From the NCBI GenBank assembly GCA_023228705.1, contig JALOAS010000052.1, positions 1 through 22,744 on the forward strand: a stretch of DNA of 22,744 bases. Reading direction: 5' to 3'. The DNA comes from Ottowia sp. GTDB lineage: Bacteria; Pseudomonadota; Gammaproteobacteria; Burkholderiales; Burkholderiaceae_C. Each line of letters opens with the position of its first letter. Positions within the stretch are counted from its first letter, which is position 1. Below, piece after piece: positions 8,327 through 15,166 of this stretch. Position numbers and translations under genes: made by a program. The notes beneath the pieces were generated by a model, which was not told the origin of the DNA, made no database searches, and worked only from the letters and a program-made list of their open reading frames with translations.

Positions 8327-8365
8327 CGCAGGCATCACGGCTCGCCGTGGCGCCTGCGTTTTTTT
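8327..8365 (+). terminator. intrinsic terminator of the TRAP operon
   Basis: CGCAGGC (8327-8333) pairs with GCCTGCG (8352-8358), and an inner stem CACGG/CCGTG closes a CTCG loop. A run of seven T (8359-8365) follows immediately. This is a textbook rho-independent terminator 44 bp after the binding-protein stop codon. Confidence 0.9.
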
Positions 8366-8649
8366 GGCATCAAGACACGTGTTTTGTCGTAGGCGGGGCA
8401 GAATTTCGCAGCGTCAATGAGCTGCTTGACGCCATTTGCCGCCCGCCATTTTCTGAATATCCGGATTCTGGTGTCGGGTCTGGTGCCTGACAAGATTGTG
8501 GCCGCCGGGCGTGTGATGCAGGTTTTGCCCCAGACTGGTCCTTTGACGATTTGGAAGCGGATGTGGATTTTGAGGTCCACTGCGCTGGCTCGGGCCACTT
8601 GGTGACTTACGACACCGACGGGCAGCCGCCGACCTGTTTCAGACATTGA
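8347..8649 (+). pseudogene. unidentified broken reading frame, low GC
   Basis: One plus-strand frame from about 8347 reads through sensible amino acids (for example AEFRSVNELLDAI, then DWSFDDLEADVDFEVHC and a GHLVTYDTDGQPP segment) to a TGA at 8647-8649, but it is interrupted by a TGA at 8488-8490. GC content here is roughly 45-50 percent by eye, well below the flanking genes. This looks like a decayed coding sequence of foreign origin. I do not recognise the family. A minus-strand frame through the same bases (8335-8703) is an alternative, but its composition is less protein-like. The segment 8650-8750 shows no gene; TAAAAT at 8665-8670 is a possible -10 box for the esterase downstream. Confidence 0.3.
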
Positions 8650-8750
8650 TGGAGTTTGATAACGTAAAATGGGTGCTTCGGACTTTAGCTGCGGGCACGT
8701 CATGCGCGATATTGGACTTGCAGCCGTAGCAGGCTGGCAGAGAAGTTTGT

Positions 8751-9677
8751 ATGCTGATATCTTCGGATAGCCGCGGCCGTCTGACTGTCCTGAGCAGGTT
8801 CGGTACAGACCCGGGATCGCTGCGTGCGAGCATCTATATTCCTAAGAGCTTCCCGGAGAACGGTCCGCTCGTCGTCGTGCTGCATGGCAGCGGCCAGTCG
8901 GCAGAGAGCTATGATTCCGGATCAGGCTGGTCCGCTCTCGCCGACGAATGCAGTATAGCGCTGCTCTTTCCGGAGCAAAGACGGACCAACAACGCGACTG
9001 GCAGCTTCAACTGGTTCATGCCTGACGACAGCCGTCGCGGCGGCGGCGAGGCGCTCTCCATTCGTCAAATGATCAGCCAAGTCGTTGACGATCACGCCGT
9101 GGACCCGTCGCGCGTCTTCATCACGGGGCTGTCATCGGGAGGCGCCATGACATCTGTGATGCTGGCGACCTATCCAGAGGTGTTTGCGGGGGGCGCGATC
9201 ATCGCCGGGCTGCCCTATGGCAGCGCGGACACCCTGACACAGGCGATCTTTCGCATGAAGGGATATGGGCAGCCTCTGTCGGACCGCGAGCTCAACGCGC
9301 TTGTGCGCGGAGCCTCGAGATTCACCGGTCCCTGGCCCACGATCTCGGTCTGGCATGGCGGCCGCGATACGATCGTCGCCAGTTCCAACGCCGATTCCAT
9401 CGTCCGGCAGTGGCAGAAGATCCACAAAGTTGAAGGGTCGCCAACACGGGTGGAGAAGGTCAACGGCTTTCGCCGGCAGGTCTGGTGCGACGCTGATGGG
9501 CGGGAGGTGATCGAGGAATACATCATTGGGCGAATGGGCCATGGCACGCCGATCAGCGCCGGGGGAGACGAAGGCCTTGGAGAAGAGGGCCTTGGAGAAG
9601 AGGGCAAGCATATGCTGGAAGTCGGTGTTTCCTCGACCCGCCGCATAGCGAATTTCTGGGGCCTCACGCGGAAGTGA
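8751..9677 (+). CDS. PHB depolymerase-family esterase (LpqC-like)
   Basis: A 308-residue alpha/beta-hydrolase of the family that includes PHB depolymerases and feruloyl/acetylxylan esterases. The oxyanion region is VVLHGSGQSAESYD near residues 42-56, with the nucleophile Ser in GLSSGGAM around 125-130, a likely acid Asp in WHGGRDTIV and the catalytic His in MGHGTP. FNWF and RRGGGEALSIRQMI are also diagnostic. Family members are usually 350-400 residues with an N-terminal extension. Here the ATG follows an in-frame TAG by only 21 bases, so about 50-60 residues are missing and no signal peptide is present. It could still be an active cytoplasmic esterase because the catalytic core looks whole. 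It sits in the foreign-looking patch with no pathway partner, and its sequence looks more like alphaproteobacterial members than its neighbours do. Confidence 0.82.
   Translation: MLISSDSRGRLTVLSRFGTDPGSLRASIYIPKSFPENGPLVVVLHGSGQSAESYDSGSGWSALADECSIALLFPEQRRTNNATGSFNWFMPDDSRRGGGEALSIRQMISQVVDDHAVDPSRVFITGLSSGGAMTSVMLATYPEVFAGGAIIAGLPYGSADTLTQAIFRMKGYGQPLSDRELNALVRGASRFTGPWPTISVWHGGRDTIVASSNADSIVRQWQKIHKVEGSPTRVEKVNGFRRQVWCDADGREVIEEYIIGRMGHGTPISAGGDEGLGEEGLGEEGKHMLEVGVSSTRRIANFWGLTRK
9573..9602 (+). repeat. two tandem 15-bp repeats inside the esterase gene
   Basis: The unit GGCCTTGGAGAAGAG occurs twice without a break. It keeps the frame and adds a second Gly-Leu-Gly-Glu-Glu to the protein, in the variable loop after the catalytic His. 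This looks like a recent slippage duplication, and the copy number may vary between strains. Confidence 0.85.
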
Positions 9678-9839
9678 GTAAGGGAACTGTGGTCCGGACG
9701 TGTTCCTTCCGCATATCAGCCCGCACGGGTGGCAGTCCTGACGAAAACCGAGGCCAGAGTGGTCAGCGTGCACTTTTTCACAGCGTCTCCGGCTGTCTGG
9801 AAAGTCTGCTTCTGGCCGACAGGCGCCACCCCAAGCAAT

Positions 9840-10113
9840 CTGCTCGTCGAACGGGTCGACCTGCATGCCGGTCCGGCAAGCTGCAATTCGTCGCCCGCAA
9901 TTGCGGTAGATCAACCGCCGGTCCGGCTCGATGCGGGCATCGCGGAAGCGTGGCGGGCGCCTTTCAGGGGTGATCTTTGCAGCGATCCGGCAAGGGGCTC
10001 CCAGCGATCAGCAACGCAAGGATCATGCGCAGCTTCGCTATGTCCTTGCCGCGTTTTCCGGCGTTGCGCACGTTACGCCTGAAGGCGCTCGAACGGCGAT
10101 GTGTGAGCCTCAA
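9840..10113 (-). pseudogene. decayed YafQ/RelE-type toxin gene
   Basis: On the minus strand the sequence encodes pieces of a YafQ-type mRNA interferase in different frames. First comes RNAGKRGKDIAKLRMILALL, then SPLPDRCKDHP and LKGA; after a shift FRDARIEPD and LIYRNCG follow, and near the end RTGMQVDPFDEQ. I count at least two single-base losses (after the KDHP codons and in the HGF segment) and a further disturbance after NCG. The original start may have overlapped the antitoxin stop; TTG at 10113 now stands where ATG would be expected. The product cannot be functional. The family assignment comes from the ordered match of several motifs that I know from YafQ proteins. Confidence 0.7.
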
Positions 10114-10291
10114 AGGCCCAAATCTTTGAACCGGGCATCGGCCCTGTTGAACCGTTTGACCTTCCCGGCCTTGAGCCCGTCGATCGCCTTGCGGGCTGTG
10201 TGGGCGGAACGGCTACGTCGAACGGAATCCGCCCGTCCTCAGCGACTTGCAGGAAGTAGTTGAAGATTTCCTCGTGGACCATCTCCCGCAT
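10110..10291 (-). pseudogene. decayed DinJ/RelB-type antitoxin gene
   Basis: The minus strand reads VAEDGRIPFDVAVP in one frame and then ARKAIDGLKAGK and KRFNRADARFKDLGL in another, ending with a TGA at 10110-10112. These are the central and C-terminal parts of DinJ/RelB-type antitoxins. The interval from the ATG at 10291 to the stop is 182 bp, which is not a multiple of three, so a frameshift is certain. The N-terminal ribbon-helix-helix DNA-binding part is missing, lost near the junction with the fusion gene. AGGAG lies just before the ATG at 10291. The pair is convergent to the esterase and in the usual antitoxin-then-toxin order. Confidence 0.7.
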
Positions 10292-10333
10292 CACTCCTGA
10301 TCGGGACGGGCAGCATGGCACTGCCAGGCCCGG

Positions 10334-12880
10334 TCACGTCAGGCCCACGGCAAGCAACACGCCCAGGTAGGAAACGGCCGCGATGGACACGGTCGAGATG
10401 GCGCCCAGCACCAGCGCGCGCGGACCGGTGGCCATCAGGATGCGCACCTTGACCCCGACCCCGAGCCCGAACAGCGCGGCAGCCAGGAAAATGGTGGTGA
10501 GGATCTTGGCGCCAGCAAGCACCTCGTCGGGCAGCACCCCGGTGGTGCGCACCACGACCATGGCCAGAAAGCCCAGCACGAACAGGGGGATCAGCGGCGG
10601 CCGCTTGCCGCCCGCGCTGGCGTCCGCTGCACTGCGCCGGCGCGCCGCGTAGGCAATGATCGCGATCATGGGCGCGAGCATGATGACGCGCGCCAGCTTG
10701 ACGACGATGGCCGTGGCCAGCGATTCTTCACCCGCCGGGGACGCCGCGGCCACCACCTGGGCCACTTCGTGCACGCTGGCGCCAGCCCACGCGCCATACG
10801 CTTCGTTGCCCAGGTGCAGCAGACCTTGCAGAAACGGCCACGCGAACATGGCGACGGTGCCGAATATGGTCACCAGGGCAATGGCCATGGCCACCTCGTC
10901 ATCGTCGGCGTCACGGGCGCCCTGCATGGCGGCAATGGCCGAAGCGCCACAAATGGAAAACCCGGTGGCCGTGAGCAGCGACAGGTCTTCGGACAGGCCC
11001 AGGCGCCGCCCCACCCAGACCGTGAACAAATAGCCGAAGGCAACCACCGCCACGACGACCAGCAGCAGGTGGCCCCCAAGTCCCAGGACTTCGAGCAGGG
11101 ACAGTTGCAATCCGAGAAATACCACGCCGATGCGCAGCAGCTTTTTTGTCGACAGCGACAGGCCGGGCGTGACGCGCGGCGTGACGATGCCGATGTTGGC
11201 GGCAACCACGCCGAGCAGCACGCCTGCGGTCAGCGGGCTGACCACCGGCACCAGCCAGTTGATGAGGAAAGCCAGCAAGGTGCCTGCGGCAGCGTAGGCA
11301 AAGCCGGGCAGCAGCTGCGTGGCGAACAGCCTGGTCTTTTCCGCACGCGTGGCGCCTGCGGGCGCCTGGGTCAACTCGAACCGGGTGCCGGCGAGTCCGG
11401 GCAGCTGTTCGTAAGCCCACTGCAGCAGCTCATGCTCGGAGATGACGGCTTTCGGATCCCTCTCGATCACGGTCACCACGTCTTCGCTGTTGCGTGCGTC
11501 GGGCGTGGCGACCACTTTGGTGGAGCTGATGGCCGGATGCGTCAGCAACGCCTCTTCCACCGTGCGGCGATACACGGCAATGCCGCGGCGCATGATGATG
11601 TGGGTCGGCCTGTCCACCATCACGTAGTGGCCCGTTTCGCTGCGGCGCGCGTAGTAGCCGGTATGAAACCAGCCATCGTGCATGACCGATTCGGTGGTGT
11701 CGGGTTGCTGGTAATAGCCCGCCATCAGGCCCGGTCCGCGCACTTGCAGGATGCCGGTGTCCGGACCGGCAATCTCCGTTCCTGCCGAATCGACCAGGCG
11801 CACCTGGGTGCCTTCCAGCGGCGTGCCCACCGATCCCGGCTCGCGGTCGCCCGGCCGGGCGTGCAGCGCCACCATGCCGGTCTCGGACAGGCCAAATCCC
11901 TCCAGCGGCAACACGCCCAGCTGCTGCTCGAACGTGTCGCGCACGGCCACGGGCAACGGCGCCAGCTGGGAGGAAACCATGCGCAGGCAGGCACGCGCCG
12001 CCTCGGCTTGCGACGGCGCCTGCTGGGCGGCCGACGCAAGCGCCCAGAGCATGCTGGGCGTGGCCACGAAGGTCGTGATTTTTTCGGCGGCGATCAGCTC
12101 CAGCGCCGCGTCAGGATCGAAGCGCGGCTTCATCACCAGCGTGGCACCGACGGCGATGCCGGCGTTGAGCTGCAGCGACTGCGTGACCACGTGGAACAGC
12201 GGCAGTGCCACCAGCTGGACCTGGGGCTCGCCGCCGTCACCCCGGAACAGATCGGCAATGGCCGCTGCGCCGTACATGAGGGCGGCGTGCGTCAGCAGCA
12301 CGCCACTGACCGGGCCGCGCGTGCGTTTGGGGTAGGTCATTACGGCCGCGTCGCCGGGCGCGCTGCGCACCAGATCCAGGGTGTCCGGCTGCTCGCCAAG
12401 GAGCGCATCCAGCGCCGTTTCGGTGGGATCGATCAGGATCAGCTCCCGGCACGAGGGCACCTGCCGGGCCGCGTTTTGCGCCGCGTCGGCAGACGGCACG
12501 CCATCCGGGCCAACCACGCAAATGTGCATGACGGCGCCGCAGTCGCGCAGCCGGCGCGTCAGCAACTGGCCTCCGATCAGGGCGTTGAGCGGGACCACGA
12601 TCGCGCCCGCGCGCATGATGCCGTAGTAAGCCACGACGAATTCCGGGCCGTTGAGCGCGCTCAATGCCACCCGGTCACCCGCCTTGACGCCACGGCTGAT
12701 GAGCAGGTTCGCCATGCGGCTGACGGCGCGGTCAAGTTCGGCGTAACTCAGGCGCCGGGACCACTTGACGATGGCCGTTCGATCTGCATTCGCGCGTGCG
12801 GTCCGGGCAAGCAAATGGTCCAGACGAGCAGGCTGTTCCGAGCTTGCCTGGATGGCGTGTGCAGGATTATTGTTTGGCAT
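10334..12880 (-). CDS. fusion: acyl-CoA-synthetase-like domain plus YeiH/UPF0324 exporter
   Basis: An 848-residue protein with two complete parts in one frame. Residues 15-520 are an AMP-binding (acyl-CoA synthetase) fold: FGLSETG at 329-335, DGWFHTG at 402-408, VDR at 422-424, then a small C-terminal domain ending near Lys515. Residues 523-848 are a full YeiH/UPF0324 membrane protein with about nine or ten hydrophobic segments and the hallmarks GFSICGASAIAA (640-651), WAGASVHEVAQVV (698-710) and KLARVIML (728-735). This second family is annotated as putative sulfate/sulfite exporter and occurs near sulfonate genes (TauZ/SuyZ, from memory). The synthetase has lost key residues: the P-loop consensus SGTTGxPKG reads KRTRGPVSG (185-193) and TGD reads TGY (407-409). 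It may therefore be a sensor or scaffold and not an active ligase. I chose the ATG at 12880 because the family alignment begins there; the frame is open to 13030. SauS-like sulfoacetate-CoA ligase ancestry is possible. Confidence 0.8.
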   Translation of the reverse strand: MPNNNPAHAIQASSEQPARLDHLLARTARANADRTAIVKWSRRLSYAELDRAVSRMANLLISRGVKAGDRVALSALNGPEFVVAYYGIMRAGAIVVPLNALIGGQLLTRRLRDCGAVMHICVVGPDGVPSADAAQNAARQVPSCRELILIDPTETALDALLGEQPDTLDLVRSAPGDAAVMTYPKRTRGPVSGVLLTHAALMYGAAAIADLFRGDGGEPQVQLVALPLFHVVTQSLQLNAGIAVGATLVMKPRFDPDAALELIAAEKITTFVATPSMLWALASAAQQAPSQAEAARACLRMVSSQLAPLPVAVRDTFEQQLGVLPLEGFGLSETGMVALHARPGDREPGSVGTPLEGTQVRLVDSAGTEIAGPDTGILQVRGPGLMAGYYQQPDTTESVMHDGWFHTGYYARRSETGHYVMVDRPTHIIMRRGIAVYRRTVEEALLTHPAISSTKVVATPDARNSEDVVTVIERDPKAVISEHELLQWAYEQLPGLAGTRFELTQAPAGATRAEKTRLFATQLLPGFAYAAAGTLLAFLINWLVPVVSPLTAGVLLGVVAANIGIVTPRVTPGLSLSTKKLLRIGVVFLGLQLSLLEVLGLGGHLLLVVVAVVAFGYLFTVWVGRRLGLSEDLSLLTATGFSICGASAIAAMQGARDADDDEVAMAIALVTIFGTVAMFAWPFLQGLLHLGNEAYGAWAGASVHEVAQVVAAASPAGEESLATAIVVKLARVIMLAPMIAIIAYAARRRSAADASAGGKRPPLIPLFVLGFLAMVVVRTTGVLPDEVLAGAKILTTIFLAAALFGLGVGVKVRILMATGPRALVLGAISTVSIAAVSYLGVLLAVGLT

Positions 12881-13444
12881 GCACCGGATTGTGATCGATT
12901 GCCGTGCAGAGCTCAAGTCTGCGGAGCATGTGAGCCGCACGGAGACACCTCGACAATCGGGGCAGTCATTTGCCGCTTGCTGGCTGGCAAGCATCGTCAG
13001 CTCACCGGATGACAGATGACCTTGGCCCATGAAGGTTTGACGTCATGCGTTGGGCGTTGAGCGTGGTCGGCATACTCCGGACGCTGGACGCAATTCGCTC
13101 AACCTCTTCATGAAGGCGCCAGCGAGGTCAGTGGTCATGCGCGTGGTGTTGCTGTGCATCGTTTCTCATCAGGTGCCGCCGTGTGCCGTCACGGTTTTTG
13201 CAGCGGCTCACGGGCGTCCGGCACGCTACTGCACGGGCGGGCGCGGGCGGATGCCCTCGTGCGCGCCCTGGAACCGGGGCAACTCGTCGTCGGCAGATTT
13301 CGTGTCGGTCGTGTTGACGCCCTGTCGAGGGTTTTCCCGGATGGTGACGCATGGGGCGGCTCTGTATCATGAAAAACCCGCATGAGTTCATGCGATGGGC
13401 GTGCCGCCAGCGGGTCGTGTCTGGCCGGGGAGGGCCATGCCAAT
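12881..13444. other. 564-bp divergent intergenic region
   Basis: I see no convincing gene between the fusion gene and the second TRAP operon. The fusion gene's frame stays open for 150 bp upstream of 12880, but that extension has no family resemblance. Several other open frames cross the region, all with Arg/His/Pro-rich translations typical of non-coding GC-rich DNA. The plus-strand promoter and dyad near 13344-13394 are the only signals that I can point to. Confidence 0.4.
13344..13394 (+). promoter_or_regulatory. candidate promoter and operator of the second TRAP operon
   Basis: TATCAT at 13365-13370 matches the -10 consensus in five of six positions. GTGACG at 13344-13349 is a weak -35 with a short 15-base spacer. 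A perfect dyad, CGCATG-AGTT-CATGCG, lies at 13379-13394, where transcription would begin, a position that suits a repressor. It is about 50 bp before the first TRAP start codon. No regulator gene adjoins this operon, so a distant or shared regulator would be needed. Confidence 0.35.
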
Positions 13445-13993
13445 ATGACGTTCGGAAAAAAAGCAAGCAAGCTGCTCACGTGGATTACCGAAGGCGCCGG
13501 CGTGGTCGGCATGCTGGTCATCCTGTACTGCATGATCTTTGGCGTCTCAGACGTGTTTCTGCGGTACGTTCTCAATGAACCTTCGCTGTGGATAGGCACC
13601 ACGCTGCAGGCTGCGCTGGTGATCCTGGCCTGCGTCGCCGGCGGCTACTCGTATTACCACGGGGACTTCATCAAGCTCGACCTGTTTTATGCCAACCTGT
13701 CGATCCGGACCCGCGCCGTGTTCGACGTCATCACCGCCGTGTTCACGTTCATGTTCCTGGTGGTGCTGATCTGGAAAGGGTGGCAGGCTGGCATGTTCTC
13801 GCTCAAGCTGGGTCAGGTGACGCCAACCGCCGTACCCATCCCGCTGGCGCCCATCAAGCTGCTCATACCCGCAGCGGCAGTGCTCATGCTGCTGCTGGTC
13901 CTGAGGCAGCTTTATCGTGACATCCGGACCGTACGCGGGCTGGAAAACGACATAGAAATTCCGTACGACACGAACAAGCTGTACGAAGAATAG
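13445..13993 (+). CDS. second TRAP transporter small membrane subunit (DctQ type)
   Basis: A 182-residue DctQ-family protein with four membrane segments (about residues 15-38, 50-72, 90-113 and 130-155). The start MTFGKKASKL is supported by GGGGAGGG eight or more bases upstream; the frame is also open to an ATG at 13382, but that extension is not hydrophobic or conserved-looking. It is the first gene of a three-gene operon and is followed after 28 bp by the binding protein. Similarity to the first TRAP small subunit is only at family level, so the two systems are not recent duplicates. Confidence 0.88.
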   Translation: MTFGKKASKLLTWITEGAGVVGMLVILYCMIFGVSDVFLRYVLNEPSLWIGTTLQAALVILACVAGGYSYYHGDFIKLDLFYANLSIRTRAVFDVITAVFTFMFLVVLIWKGWQAGMFSLKLGQVTPTAVPIPLAPIKLLIPAAAVLMLLLVLRQLYRDIRTVRGLENDIEIPYDTNKLYEE

Positions 13994-14021
13994 AGAATCA
14001 CCAATCCCCCAGGAGAAATCA

Positions 14022-15068
14022 ATGAAGAGACGTTCTTTGCTCAGGTCGGTCCCGGCCATGGCCGCTTTTGCCGCGCTGCCGGCCGCAGTGCGTGCTGCAG
14101 AAAACGACGGTCCTCCGGACAAGGTGACCAAATGGACCTTCCAGCCGGCGTTTGACAGCTCCGACGCAGGCTGGGATCGCGGGCTGATTCCCTGGGTCAA
14201 GGCAGTCGAGGAGGCCACCGAAGGAACGGTCAAGATACGGGTTGAGCCCGTGGGCGCGCTGACCACCGGGTCGGAGGCGTTCAGCGCCTGCGCGGCCGGA
14301 ATGACCGATGGCTACGCCGGCTGGGCCACGGTCTATGGCGGCGAACTGCCCGAAGGCTATCTGGCGTATGGCATGGCCATGGGCGCGTCCAGCCCCGAGG
14401 AGGCCTGGGCCGCGATGTGGGGCGATCCCAAGTACCGCATCGGCGACATCGTGCAGGAGGCGGCGCATCGGATTGGCCTGCACTGGGTGGGCTGGACCGA
14501 CCAGGGCCCCAACTCGATGTTCACCAACTTTCCCATCCGCAAGCTGGAGGACCTCAAGGGCAAGAAGATGCGTGCCGGCGGCCCACAGGCGCTGTTCCAC
14601 AAGGCCATGGGCGGGGCGCCGGTTTCCATGGATGCCGGCGACATCTACACGGCGATCAAGCTGGGCACCATAGAGGGCACGTACTGGGACACCGGCGGCA
14701 TTGCCGACATGCACTTTGAAGAAGTGATCAAGTACGCGAGCCAGCCCGGCTGGTGCCCGGCACAGCACCAGGAGACCTATGTCAACCTCAAGAAGTGGAA
14801 CGAGCTGACGCCCTGGCAGCAAAAGAAGATAGAAGGGCTGTTTGAGCCGCTTTACTTTGAAACCAGCAAGTTGCACCTGGAAGCCGCAGATGGCGCCCTG
14901 CAAACGCTGAAGGATGCCGGCGGCGAGGTCATCACCATGTCTGACGAGGAAGTACAGCGCATGCGTGACAAGTCCGTGAACGAAGTCTGGCCCGACGTGG
15001 CCAAGCTGTCCAAGGGCAACGCCGAAGGCGTGAAGCTCTGGGAGCAGTACTTCAAGGATCGCGCCTGA
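14022..15068 (+). CDS. second TRAP transporter periplasmic binding protein (DctP type)
   Basis: A 348-residue DctP-family protein with an N-terminal export signal (residues 1-25, cleavage after VRA). The signal begins KRRSLLR, which resembles a twin-arginine (Tat) motif; a Sec signal is the alternative. The ligand region includes Arg184 in KKMRAGGP and the IKLGTIEGTYWDTGG segment around 210-225. AGGAG lies seven bases before the ATG. The protein differs clearly from the first TRAP binding protein, so the substrate is probably different. Context (xsc, fusion exporter) suggests another sulfonate or a carboxylate, but nothing in the sequence identifies it. Confidence 0.9.
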   Translation: MKRRSLLRSVPAMAAFAALPAAVRAAENDGPPDKVTKWTFQPAFDSSDAGWDRGLIPWVKAVEEATEGTVKIRVEPVGALTTGSEAFSACAAGMTDGYAGWATVYGGELPEGYLAYGMAMGASSPEEAWAAMWGDPKYRIGDIVQEAAHRIGLHWVGWTDQGPNSMFTNFPIRKLEDLKGKKMRAGGPQALFHKAMGGAPVSMDAGDIYTAIKLGTIEGTYWDTGGIADMHFEEVIKYASQPGWCPAQHQETYVNLKKWNELTPWQQKKIEGLFEPLYFETSKLHLEAADGALQTLKDAGGEVITMSDEEVQRMRDKSVNEVWPDVAKLSKGNAEGVKLWEQYFKDRA

Positions 15069-15166
15069 TCCTGATCCGGCATCAGCCAGTCCCGCACGGC
15101 GGGGCTGGCTGCCGCCATGGCGCTGCCGTGTCCTCCTGAAAATCCAGCAAAAAAGAGGAATCCCGG

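Noticed and set aside
8488..8490. Possible selenocysteine TGA in the broken frame
   Set aside because: I see no bacterial SECIS-like hairpin directly downstream and no selenoprotein family; decay is the simpler explanation.
10316..10326. TGGCA-C-TGCCA dyad after the fusion-gene stop
   Set aside because: The loop is a single base and no T run follows on the minus strand, so it is not a credible intrinsic terminator; it may simply mark the junction with the foreign patch.
10769..13012. Open frame of more than 700 codons opposite the fusion gene
   Set aside because: The translation is low-complexity His/Gln/Arg-rich; the minus strand carries two clear protein families over the same bases.
12881..13030. 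Longer N-terminus for the fusion protein
   Set aside because: The additional 50 residues are Cys/Ser-rich and unlike acyl-CoA synthetase N-termini; the alignment begins after the ATG at 12880. That ATG also lacks a strong ribosome site, so the start is not certain.
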